Source: Scedosporium boydii
Taxonomy: Eukaryota > Ascomycota > Sordariomycetes > Microascales > Microascaceae
Assembly (NCBI GenBank): GCA_002221725.1
Contig: NJFT01000091.1
Span: 62,001 to 126,000 of the forward strand
DNA: 64,000 bases
Direction of reading: 5' to 3'
The first letter of the stretch is position 1; every line of letters begins with the position of its first letter. Shown in pieces: positions 22,101 to 31,218 of the stretch. Made by a program: the position numbers and the translations under genes. The notes below the pieces were generated by a model. It was not told the DNA's origin. It worked only from the letters and a program-made list of their open reading frames with translations, and did no database searches.

Positions 22101-22391
22101 CGTCGCAGTCAACGTAGTAGTAGAGTCTTTCGTGGCAAGGACGGGCGACAGGGCGGGATCGACACCCTTTCCGTCGATGAACCATGTTGCGAGGTCCTTG
22201 TCTGTGCCTGGGCAGGCAGCAACATTCCAGGTGCCAATCTTGATCCGTATTCGGTGGGGTCGGACGTACTCGGAGCGGCGGTTGTAGACGGCTCGGGCTA
22301 GGGAGTGGGGAGTGCTGGTATGGGCGTTTTCGGCGGGATCGGAGAGGTGGGAGGAGCGGACAGATGGCGGCGGGCCAGCTTCGGACGACAT
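19197..22391 (-). CDS. Inositol polyphosphate 5-phosphatase, OCRL/INPP5B-like, single exon
   Basis: 1064-aa protein that removes the 5-phosphate from phosphoinositides such as PI(4,5)P2 at endosomal/Golgi or plasma membranes. Domains in order: a short N-terminus; the catalytic 5-phosphatase domain (about residues 45-560) with GTWNVAACPG, GLQEIVDLG, YMGNKGAISSRLVL, VNSHLASG, WFGDLNFRVDG, SFLPTYKYDVGT, APSWCDRILYRT and SSDHKPVVSVF; an ASH-type beta domain (about 600-740, starting FGDVSFLAKQTCTLTV); and a RhoGAP-like C-terminal domain (about 750-1000, beginning FGRSVDELIRVPDGG). Catalytic residues of the phosphatase motifs are present. The catalytic domain carries a long acidic insertion rich in Ser/Asp/Glu. 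I see no canonical arginine-finger motif in the GAP-like part, as in human OCRL, so it is probably a binding module. The 3' end codes for a basic, Lys/Arg-rich tail. ATG 22391 starts the long frame. Confidence 0.92.
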   Translation of the reverse strand: MSSEAGPPPSVRSSHLSDPAENAHTSTPHSLARAVYNRRSEYVRPHRIRIKIGTWNVAACPGTDKDLATWFIDGKGVDPALSPVLATKDSTTTLTATSSNPPTDEGDDVRLVGGDKIGLYVLGLQEIVDLGLATEAYNRVYSDINPVDKWRLALEAAMPDGYQLVVAEQMSGLLLLIYASPEVITSISDVSTIQVGTGLLGYMGNKGAISSRLVLGETTRLVFVNSHLASGAEQTYLDRRCWDVGQILSRSHFDPVNNAGVVEDEPEKIGDEDFAFWFGDLNFRVDGLPGDDIRHLLWLHTQGEYDLSKKAKSDELEEGVIIMKSESDAEDEVVTDRSVSPSPNSSFSGTTETSLPDPDDFVPDPHDDPASLQATLDSLLPHDQLLRLMKEKKVLYDGWREASISFLPTYKYDVGTICLFDSSEKQRAPSWCDRILYRTRKDLEVHQQRERDREEARKRDEELKARGIDEAAEDDDVLFSYDPESDGQNTQSSTLEFDYDEYDEGEDETQGGEEVVTKAGFTDRIHMDLYTSHQRITSSDHKPVVSVFTLGYDAVVPELKAKVHAEVARELDRAENEGRPNITILVDRHYNTTSKSGHEPGSNGDAVEFGDVSFLAKQTCTLTVANTGGVPATFSFVDKPSIIEEGDAASSSTPPPKWLTFRFLSTEVGEAGGDPLDLGKDVTLEPGETATVLLQALVDDVALAQSLNYDRTSLEDVLVLRVAGGRDYFIPVHAQWLPTAFGRSVDELIRVPDGGIRAFICQSQPRIRGAIPYDRDVKCAAPKELFKLTEALENLLERALADENMLDDCAIPRDDPGWPFEKSSWTLKDSDEARSAAKASLITAIDTDAALIPSLPVCLPALQNLEILSECLLLFLASLTDGIIPSSLWPRLPLNLLTSSAGPDIEDTKTSILDVLSSSPNHNISFVFLTTTLVRVAAELSPKPPPPKIEESSPSRLRTLSLRRVVRGATGGSANRPATPSSPSASTNANQIDSPPRANAKAQVPSGSAAKLHARQKRFAAVFAPAVCRIASDKAGSEKEREKERKVADEKRRVLMEMFMKREL

Positions 22392-23939
22392 GGTGAAGGC
22401 TTAAGGGAACTGTTTGAAAAGTAGTTGCAGCAGCAAGAATGCCGACGTCAGGTTTCACGTCAGTGGAAAGCTGCGGACAGGACTACACGGCTAGCTGGGG
22501 TCGAGAGTCCAGGCACGCATATTGGAGATTCGCGTTGCGTGGGTCGAGGTCGATGACGTAGGGCGTAGCAGCCAGTGGCTCTACACTAGAAGTGGGAGGA
22601 GGGTAGGAGCAGGGGCAGGGGCGGAAATGGTGCAGAGATCTCGTCACGGTGGTAGAATACAGACAGAAGTAAGTTGAGAGCTTGCAACCGTAGAGTCTTG
22701 GATGAATTGGCTGATGAGTAATAATCTTACACACTACCGGATGCGTACACGTATCGTGGGCCGCGCCGGCTACGAAGGAACGAGCACGAGAGGTTGGAGT
22801 GGGTATTGTTGGCGTTTCAATTAGTTTGATGCGTCTCTGAGTCTGTTCCACAGCGTTGAGCCGCCAGGTTAGCAAAAGCTGCTAACAATTTTGGAGGGGC
22901 AGTGATAAATTGATGACTAAATTGCCCCACTGTACCGGATCTCCGAAATCTTGAAGCCGTCCACGTCCCATGGCCCAAGTGGGAACATGTCCTTGAAGGG
23001 GCCGGATTCATCCTGGATTATGAATCAAAGTTCTGCTGTTTATCTATAGCCACGAATACGACGTAGAGGAGTGGCAGTATGGGCTCCAAGCTCTTGCTAA
23101 AGTTGCGAGCACTTCGTTCGTATTAGCAATCATCCCCGAGCGCCGCTGTCAGTCGCCGATGCAAAGTCGGCTTGATCAAGACGAGGACGCTTGTGCTTGT
23201 ACTTGTCACAGATTTCTTAATTTACGACAGGATGTCCGAAGTACCGAGGTGGCGTACCTGTATCCAGGGCTTCCCTTGAACAGTCACTGCACTACATCCA
23301 TTCAGGACCGACCCATCCGGTACTGTTCGTTTGGAGTTGTAAATCGATCTCCTACTTTAGGTGCATATCAATTGATCTCTTGGCAGATCTACTACTAGTA
23401 GTGGGTAGTTCATAGCTAGATGGAGGACTGAGCTGCGTTGGAATGGAGCCTGCCCTTTGCTAGGGCGATGCGTGGTGAACCTTGATCGACGTCTCGAAGA
23501 CCCTGATGATATCACCACCAGCATCGCCCTTGCAGGACCAGGGGCACTGAACCCCACGTGACCAGGAGGTGGCTGGCGCCGAGATTAGAGATCGCTTTTA
23601 CCACTCTGGGATCAATGGATTAATGGACGGCTTTGCCATCGGCGACCAGCCATCTTCTCTACCTTGGCACCAAAAGATTTGAAATAAGCCCGGCGTGCTT
23701 ATATATCTCCGAGGCATCTCCCTTCAGCTCAGGAGCCTGAAAGCGGCTGGCGGATCGATCCCGCAAGTCAACCGGCAGAAAAAAAAAAAGAGAAAGCTGC
23801 AATTCGCCTTCCTCAGTCGTCATAGGACCTAAGCACGTCAACGCGACCCCTCCTTTACAGTTGTATAATACCTCGCTATCTCGATTTGTTTCACTTATTT
23901 TTTTCTTCTCTTTCCCTTTCCCCTTTCCCTTCCGCACAC
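22392..23939. other. Divergent promoter region, 1.5 kb
   Basis: Lies between the 5-phosphatase (minus) and glutaredoxin (plus) genes. No supported gene. The last 170 bases before the glutaredoxin ATG are strongly CT-rich on the plus strand (23,880-23,938), a common fungal promoter/leader feature. Confidence 0.5.
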
Positions 23940-24619
23940 ATGTCTTCTATTTTCAGTCGTTTGTTTTCTTGGAGCACCAGACCACCCGTAAACATGGAGC
24001 AAGCTACTGCCAAGGCCCAACAGCTCATCGACCAGGGCAACGTCGGTACGTTATCTTGATGTCTTTATCTAGCGACCCCACCATCTGCAGTCCAACCCAA
24101 ATTGATATTGTGATCTGCTGTCGCTCTGTCCCCAGACGGTCGATGCAGAGTGAACGAGACGCACTGTTCCACCTTGGGTCTCGTCAAGATGAACTTGAAC
24201 TGACGAATGCTTTTCTGTTTAGTGGTCTTTTCCAAGTCGTACTGTCCTTACTGCAAGGCGACGAAGAGGACTCTCGAGCAGCTCGGCGCGGACTTTACCG
24301 TCCACGAGCTTGACCAGTTGCGTAAGTTTCACCAGATCTAGTTTTGCGCAGCCATAAAAACTCCAATCCTGGAGAAACACCGCTCTTCTCTTCTTTGCGC
24401 CGCGTCGCGCCAAAGTGTGCCTGTTAACCTCGGTGCTAACCTTCAACAGCCGATGGTTCCGCCATCCAAGATGCGCTCGAGTCCCTCACCAGCCAACGGA
24501 CCGTCCCCAACACCTTCATCAACAAAAAGCACGTTGGCGGCAACTCCGACCTCCAGGATCTCGTGAGGCGGGGCGAGCTGGAGAAGCTCCTTCGCGATGC
24601 CAACGCCGTGAAGCTCTAA
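23940..24619 (+). CDS. Dithiol glutaredoxin, three exons
   Basis: Glutathione-dependent disulfide oxidoreductase. Exons are 23940-24045, 24223-24321 and 24450-24619, giving 124 aa. The product contains the CPYC active site (FSKSYCPYCKATKRTLEQLG), the TVP cis-proline motif (SQRTVPNTFINKKHVGGNSD) and the GG glutathione-binding turn, and ends DANAVKL. The first 17 residues (MSSIFSRLFSWSTRPPV) are basic and amphipathic before a second in-frame ATG (MEQATAKAQQL). Use of the first start could target the protein to mitochondria and of the second leave it in the cytosol, as known for yeast Grx2. This dual use is an inference. All introns are GT-AG. Confidence 0.93.
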
Positions 24620-24933
24620 ACATGCGGAGGGGTCTTCTTTTCTTTGGAACCTGAACATTAGCATATTATTTATTACGAGTACCTATAGCGGCGCGCAACG
24701 GAATCGCAGTTCCTTTTATTTTTAGTGGGAGAGTTTACGGTGTTTCATTAAGATGTGGTGTGAGGAAATTCTCATGTTTTAACAGCCGAGGGGAGAGACA
24801 TTCAACCCCCTCAAAATCAACCAAGGGTTTATTAGTACACGGACTCGCAACATAGACGTAATACAGAATCCTTTGACGAAAGCCGCCTCCGAGCCTCCTT
24901 TTTTGACAGTCCTTTGTTCTAATCATAGCCTTT
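24620..24933. other. Convergent 3' intergenic region
   Basis: 314 bases between the 3' ends of the glutaredoxin (+) and AIM18-like (-) genes. AT-rich, probably both 3' UTRs. Confidence 0.5.
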
Positions 24934-26082
24934 TTACACAACCTGGGCCGCGACGGTGCCAACAGGCCTCTCGACAAACTCCATGACGCCATCAATAATG
25001 CTGTGCCTCGCCGGCTCAGACGCAACCTTCTTCCCAGCGAGATAGTTCAGCCACAGCAGCCTCGACACCCTCTCATCATCCACCCTACCAATCTCAACTC
25101 TTCCAGCCGAGCTCTTGTCGTCGTAGACGACAATCAACCTGCCCTTAGCATCGCGGCAGAGCAGAAGCTCCCTGTTCTTGGGCACTTTACCGCGGTTGAG
25201 GAGCTGCTTGAACTCCCTCATGCTCTGACCGAAAGCCTCATCGCTGTAATCGGGGTTCCCCTGCGACCGCGCCGTGATGGCCCTTATGAACCCGTCCCTA
25301 AGATGGGGGAAATCCGTATCCCGCACAGGTGCGATGCGGAACGCCGTGCGGACGCCCGACTCGCGCAACGCCGTGTCCCACGTTGACTCGCCTTCCTCGG
25401 GGTTTAGGAGCGCCGCACGGAGTTGTTCGCGTTCGCCGGCTACGAGGGTCGTGGCTAGGTTGTTGACCTTTTTGACGAGGTGGTTTTGCAGCGCGGCGAT
25501 GTCGGCCGTCGCTACGTAGAAGCCGACGACGTAGACTTGGATGTTTAGGAAGGTGACGGTGCGGAGGCCCAGGCCGACTAGGGTATATTCGGTGCCGATG
25601 TCGTCGCGCACCGTCGCGGGGAGCTTAGCGTCACCTTCTGGGGCGACCTTGGACAGGTCTATCGTCCTTGGGAAAGTCGGAACTGTAGAGTTGCCCGTGG
25701 GCACAATCTCGTTTCCTTCCGCGTCGTGCACGACGACCTTGCGCTTGGTTCCGCCGTCGACCGTGAACGATTCTGTGGGGACGTTGGAATCGAGCTGCGT
25801 CTTTTTATTCTTGTCGTCATTTTGTTTCGCGAGGGCGTCCTTGAGCTTGAGGGAGGTGTAGATAAATCCGACGATACCTGCCAGGGCGCCCGCGGCGAGG
25901 AAGGCCATGCGATCTCGTTCGTAGCTTTGTCGCTTGTCGGATAGCCTCTTGATATTGAGGTTCTCGGTGGCGCGGTGGGACGGCGTGTTGCGGGACAGGA
26001 AGGTCCGCCGGAGGACTGGTCTCGCTACCGGGGATGCCGGGATGCCTCGGGCGAGTGGGCGGAGGAGGGTCCGAGTAGACAT
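24934..26082 (-). CDS. aim18: AIM18-like mitochondrial protein, chalcone-isomerase fold
   Basis: 382 aa, single exon. The N-terminus is Arg/Ser-rich and lacks acids (MSTRTLLRPLARGIPASPVA), a typical mitochondrial presequence. A single hydrophobic helix follows (MAFLAAGALAGIVGFIYTSL), then a Lys/Asp-rich linker and the chalcone-isomerase-like domain from about residue 160 (DDIGTEYTLVGLGLRTVTFL, IQVYVVGFYVATADIAAL, FRIAPVRDTDFPHLRDGFIR, LLWLNYLAGKKVASEPARHS). In yeast AIM18 and AIM46 are haem-binding, inner-membrane CHI-fold proteins without isomerase activity. The family match is by fold motifs and layout; the exact role here is not known. It is transcribed divergently from grr1 across a 2.9-kb gap. 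Confidence 0.85.
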   Translation of the reverse strand: MSTRTLLRPLARGIPASPVARPVLRRTFLSRNTPSHRATENLNIKRLSDKRQSYERDRMAFLAAGALAGIVGFIYTSLKLKDALAKQNDDKNKKTQLDSNVPTESFTVDGGTKRKVVVHDAEGNEIVPTGNSTVPTFPRTIDLSKVAPEGDAKLPATVRDDIGTEYTLVGLGLRTVTFLNIQVYVVGFYVATADIAALQNHLVKKVNNLATTLVAGEREQLRAALLNPEEGESTWDTALRESGVRTAFRIAPVRDTDFPHLRDGFIRAITARSQGNPDYSDEAFGQSMREFKQLLNRGKVPKNRELLLCRDAKGRLIVVYDDKSSAGRVEIGRVDDERVSRLLWLNYLAGKKVASEPARHSIIDGVMEFVERPVGTVAAQVV

Positions 26083-29027
26083 TGTGATGGTTTCTGTTGG
26101 GGGGTATCTATAAAACCGAGGTGTAGAGGACGTGGGAGAGAATAGTTGTTGGTTGTGCTTAGAATGGATGCAGGGCCATGGAAGCAGATTTCGATGAGCT
26201 CCAAGTTGTGCTGTCTCCGATGTTGCTCGGAAGAAGCTTCCTGCTCGTGGTCTGCTTCAATTGGCTCCGATTGTTTCTCAAGCAGAGGTGTTGAGCCTAC
26301 CAAAAGTATTCCTGCTACTAATTGAAGCCAGGATTGTGATTAATTGGCCGGCTTGTGGCATCGGCCAAAGGTTAGAATGACCTGATGAAGTCGAAGATGT
26401 TTTCAACGACGTCAGACTTGGCAGTCTCGACTGAATTAATAATAGCAGCAGCCATTTGGCCCGATGCATTTCGGTATCGGGACAAGGTCAAAGGCAGTGT
26501 CCACTGTCAAAATGCATGTTGAGTTAGAAGGTCACGTGAATCATGCCCCATTTCCTCTTCCAATTACTCAGCGGGGTCACCTTTCCAAGAAAAGAAAGAG
26601 CCACCCAACCTAGGTTATCTATGCAGCTTTTGAAGCTTTCATCCAACATCCAAAGAAGTTGGCGATGTCTTTGCCCAATTCGAACGTAATATTGGTTCCA
26701 TGCCAGCAGAATTGTATTTTTAGAACATCTCAATATCCTTTTTTGCCATCCTTTCTCCCGCTTTCCAAGTGGCGTTCCGGTTCCCGCCTGGTGACGGAGA
26801 CCAAAGCTCTTGGATGTGTTTCCCAGCGACCAACCCCACTGCAACACACATGTGCATCAGTCAAACTGGGAGAGGCGTGTGACGCCATTTGCCGAACCTG
26901 GCGGAGTGTGGCATCCTCTCGTCCTGACTGGCCCGACAGCCCTATTCCTAAGCGCCAGCCCAGCACCATCCAACGCCATCACATCGGTTCTGCGAAGTAG
27001 TACCATGCTACGCTACGCTGTTGAGGTGACTCAGAGAGGATCCCAATTTTAGGATTGGATTCGGTTCCGGTGGTGATCTCAAAAAAGAAAGGAAATAAAA
27101 TATCTCAACCAGTTCTCTCAAGAAGCGAGGGGCTTAGAGCGGATATCAAAGAGGGGTAGGCACGTAAAGCTCCGAAAGAGGCTGAGATGTTAGCCACGTG
27201 CCCCGTGTGTATAAGTCAAACTTCACCTCTTGGTCCAAAAAGGCTGTCACCAGCGTACGTGGACGGACATGTGTTCGTGATTTGAAGCATGGCGCATCTG
27301 TGTCATTCCGAGACCTTTGCCTGCGAAACTCGGGGTGGCCTCGTCACCCGATTGCGCTTACGCTTACAAGTCTTTCCGGAGTCTGAGGATTGGGGGCTCA
27401 AAGAATCCCTCTATGGCCAGAACTCGCGGGGTAGTCCCGGATTTACAAGTAGTCTAAATGCCATATTACATGCAGAGCCAGGCGTGCAGATAGCTACGCT
27501 AGCTTCCTCGTACTTCGTAGTTGTCATGGTATTGAATGAGCAAGCTGTTCGTCTCGTCGAGGGAAAGAAAGAGAGCAGGGCATTTCAAATCCGGGGATGA
27601 CAATTGTAGTAGTCTCATCAGGTTCGATCCCCATTATTAATGACTCCAATATCTGTCCGAGACAGGGACTAGAATTAAATTCCCGAGTTTAGAGCCTCCA
27701 AAACAGTGGAAGACAAAGTGAGCTAAGGCCTGTACTCTCTGTCGCGGACGCAGTAGCTCCTTCCTTGACATGCTCATGCATTGATGCAGGTGCCCAGGAA
27801 GAACCCAAGACAAGAAAGAGGAGCTGATGTACCCCTTTGGAGTCGGGGATTGATGTACCGCATACTTTGGTCTGCCCGGAATTTACCCCTTACTTAAGGT
27901 ACCCCGTACCCCTCACATCTCCATTCCTGCCCTTCCAGGTCGTCTCCCTCTTTCTCGACATTGAATGTTTTCTTTTTTCTGATATTCCAACCAAGAATCC
28001 AATCCCAGAGATTCAAAAATTCCGCTCCGACTTCCCTCTTCCAAGCAGGACGAGTCCTAGTTCTCGTCCTCTGCTCTAAGCATTTCAGAGAAACATACAG
28101 ACACCGTCTCCGAAGGTACGCATTGGACAGCACCTCTCTCACAAACCAGCTCCGCATTCCCCGGCTGGAGGAGGAGTCAACCGTTCACCCATTCTCTGCA
28201 ACTCCTCCTGGGCAGGCTCCATTTCAATAAATAGCTGTTTCCCAGCCTCGAGCTCCCCACCACAACTCCTCTTTCTGTGATGCTGACCGACCCCCCTAGA
28301 CACAAAAAACGAAGCGAAACATAGCCACCTAGACTATACGCCGGGAGCGTCTCAAGCAGTCTCCCTCATCCCCATCCCCAGCCGAAGCAAAGCCCACTCA
28401 TCCGAAGCGAAGCATCGAGTTGCTCGCGATCCTCTACGTCTCACACCTCGAGCGTCGTCCCTCCAGCACGGTCGTTCCAATCTCCGCCCCACCTAGGGGG
28501 TCCGTGTCAACAGAATACGGCACACTGTTCCGTCGCACGAGTTTCTCGCTGCAATTGTCGTAAGTCTGTGGCTTTCCTGTCTCTTTGCTCACTGTGCCAT
28601 TGTGTCCCTCTGCCTTGGCATTGCCTCGCATTTTGTTCAATGTTGTCGGTCGTTCTACTTTGGGTTCCAGCGTGTGCCGCACTACCAACTCGGTATACAC
28701 TTGCCCGCCAAAGTCGAACAACACCTCGAACCTCGCAGCCCACTTTCTCTTCGAGTCATTTATCTTTACGATAATAATATTGCACATTCTCTCACGGAGC
28801 TCCCAGTCCTGATTTTCCTCCTGCGACACGACTAACCTCACCGACAACAGTCTGGCCAGCAAAACTTCGAGCCCTCACCACCCCTGCTCTCTGTGCCCAA
28901 CCCACAGGGCTGACCCTCCCCGCCCCCCTCTGGTCGACTTGAGACGACACGACGACATCGCAACACCGCCACCCACCCTCGACGTCCACCTCTGCGAGCC
29001 CGTCTCCATGTCAGATATCGCTTCACC
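26083..29027. other. Divergent intergenic region, 2.9 kb, with the GRR1 5' leader
   Basis: No supported gene between the AIM18-like (-) and GRR1 (+) genes. The right-hand 1.1 kb (about 27,900-29,000) is CT-rich with frequent tctc/ccct words and probably contains the transcription start and a long 5' UTR of GRR1. A TACTTCGTA motif lies at 27,511-27,519. Open frames in this stretch are low-complexity or short. Confidence 0.5.
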
Positions 29028-29031
29028 ATGA
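29008..29031 (+). promoter_or_regulatory. Seven-codon upstream ORF overlapping the GRR1 start (ATGA)
   Basis: An ATG at 29008 opens a frame MSDIASP that ends with TGA at 29029-29031. This stop overlaps the GRR1 start codon at 29028-29030 (ATGA). Such an overlap would require leaky scanning or termination-reinitiation for the main product, so translational control of GRR1 is plausible if transcription starts upstream of 29008. Confidence 0.5.
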
Positions 29032-31218
29032 GACCAGTTGCTCCCTCTCTCGACGTCATGGCCGCTACCGCGAATGCCAACGCTGAATCCAACGACCAAG
29101 CCTCCCGCTCGTCGTCCACCATATCATCACCACTCGGGCCCGACAACGAGGAATCCGACTTCTTCATGAACAACGATGACTCGGAAACTTCTCTAGCGGT
29201 CCCTAATTTCCAGGCGATGAACGTCCGCGACAGCTCCCCCGAAGAGGACGCCATCCAAGCCCCGATCCACCGCTTACCAAACGAGATCCTCATCAGCATC
29301 TTTGCGAAGCTTGAGAGGCCTGGGGAGATTCTTCAGTGCATGCTGACCTGCAAGAGGTGGGCCCGGAATGCCGTCGATCTTCTCTGGCACCGCCCGCTGT
29401 GCTCCTCATGGGATAACTTTGAGATTATCTGCCGCGCCATGCAGAACGAGAAATATCAGAATCCCTACTTCGCCTACCATACCTTTATCAAGCGCTTGAA
29501 TCTTGCGGCCCTGGCCGACAGCTTAAACGACGGAAGCGTTATGCCGCTGGGCATCTGCAACCGAGTCGAGCGCCTGACACTGACCAACTGCGAGGGACTC
29601 CACGATACGGGCGTCATGGCCCTCGTCGAGAACAACACTTCGTTACACGCTCTCGACATCTCGGGTCTAGCACAGATCACCGAGCAGACCATTCTAGCCG
29701 TCGCTGCTCACTGCAAACGGCTTCAAGGCTTGAACATTTCCGGTTGTCATAAGGTGTCTAATGAGAGCATGATTGAGCTCGCGAAGAACTGCCGTTACAT
29801 TAAGCGGGTGGGGTTTTTTCTTTTTCCTTCTTTCTCCCTTTCCCTACCAGAGCCTGAACCGTCCCCCAGCCCCGTAATGCTTCTACGTACTGACCCTCGA
29901 CTTCTCAGCTTAAACTCAACGGATGCCACCAGCTACGCGATGACGCCATCCAGGCCTTTGCCGACCACTGTCCAAACATTCTCGAGATTGACCTCCATGA
30001 ATGCCTTAATATCACCAACGAACCCATCACCGCCCTCTTCCTCCAAGGACGAGCGCTCCGAGAACTCCGACTCGCCAATTGCGAGCTCATCAATGATGGC
30101 GCGTTCCTCTCCCTGCCCCCGGACAGGAAGTACGAGAACTTACGCATCCTTGACCTCACGGCGTGCGCGCGCGTCACCGACGCCGCGGTCCAGAAGATTA
30201 TGGAAGTCGCACCACGACTGCGCAACGTAGTGCTCGCCAAGTGCCGCAATATCACCGATGCATCCGTGTACGCCATTTCCAAGCTCGGCAAGAATCTCCA
30301 TTACATCCACCTAGGACATTGCGGGCAGATCACCGATGAGGCTGTGAAACGCCTAGTCCACAGCTGCAATAGGATTCGGTATATCGATCTAGGATGCTGC
30401 ACGAACCTCACGGACGAGTCTATTATGCGTCTCGCTACCCTGCCCAAGCTGAAGCGAATCGGGCTGGTGAAGTGCAACCAAATCACGGACGAGTCCGTCA
30501 TTGCGCTGGCGAGGCGCCACACTCGCGCTCGACGCGATGCGCACGGAAACTTTATCGGGAACGACTATTACGTGTCTAGTTTAGAGCGCGTCCACCTTAG
30601 TTACTGCCTGAATCTTACCCTAAAGGTGCGTTTTCTCTAACCTCTCTCTCCCTCCCCTGCTCTCTCTCTCCTTCTCTCTGTCTCCCCTTCTCCTTCCTGG
30701 TAGCAGAACCTTACTGACTTTCGGCACTACAGAGCATCATCCAACTACTAAACGCATGTCCTCGCTTAACACACCTGAGCCTGACGGGTGTTCAAGCCTT
30801 CCTCAGGGACGAGTTCCAGCAGTTCGGACGCGAAGCACCGCGGGAGTTTACTGAACACCAGCGGCAAGTGTTTTGCGTGTTTTCCGGAAACTGCGTGAAC
30901 CAACTCCGGGACTATCTCAACTCCGCAAGCGAATACCAGAGCCTCCGAGGTGAAGGTTCGAGGTTCCGTGTTACCCAACCGGCGGCGGGGTCAGTGCAAT
31001 GGATACCACTGATAGGGCCAGATGTGGGCGAAGAGCAGGATGCCGAGGGACCTAACATGTTGGACGGCAGCGAGGTGGAAGCTAACGGAGTGGGAGTGCC
31101 GCCTCCTCCCCCACCTCCACCACCTGCGCCAGCAACATTACCTGGACCTCCTGGACAGGCGGTATCTGTTTTTGCTACACAAGCACCGAGCCCCGGCACG
31201 CCCGAGTCTGGACTGTAG
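29028..31218 (+). CDS. grr1: SCF E3 ubiquitin ligase F-box/LRR protein GRR1, three exons
   Basis: Substrate receptor of an SCF ubiquitin ligase acting in nutrient signalling, cell cycle and fungal development. Exons are 29028-29807, 29909-30625 and 30733-31218, all phase 0, giving 660 aa. Domains: a Ser/Asp-rich N-terminus; an F-box at about residues 82-125 (IHRLPNEILISIFAKLERPG, then CMLTCKRWARNAVDLLWHRP); a row of about a dozen cysteine-containing leucine-rich repeats (for example ALDISGLAQITEQTILAVA, GLNISGCHKVSNESMIELAK, YIDLGCCTNLTDESIMRLA); a segment VFCVFSGNCVNQLRDYL; and a Pro-rich C-terminus with nine consecutive prolines. Both introns are GT-AG with pyrimidine-rich 3' ends. The layout matches yeast Grr1 and Aspergillus GrrA. 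ATG 29028 is chosen because it opens the long frame. Confidence 0.95.

Noticed and set aside
27600..27650. tRNA-like B box (GGTTCGATCCCC)
   Set aside because: No matching A box, the bases around the T loop do not form a five-pair stem, and no acceptor stem pairs upstream.
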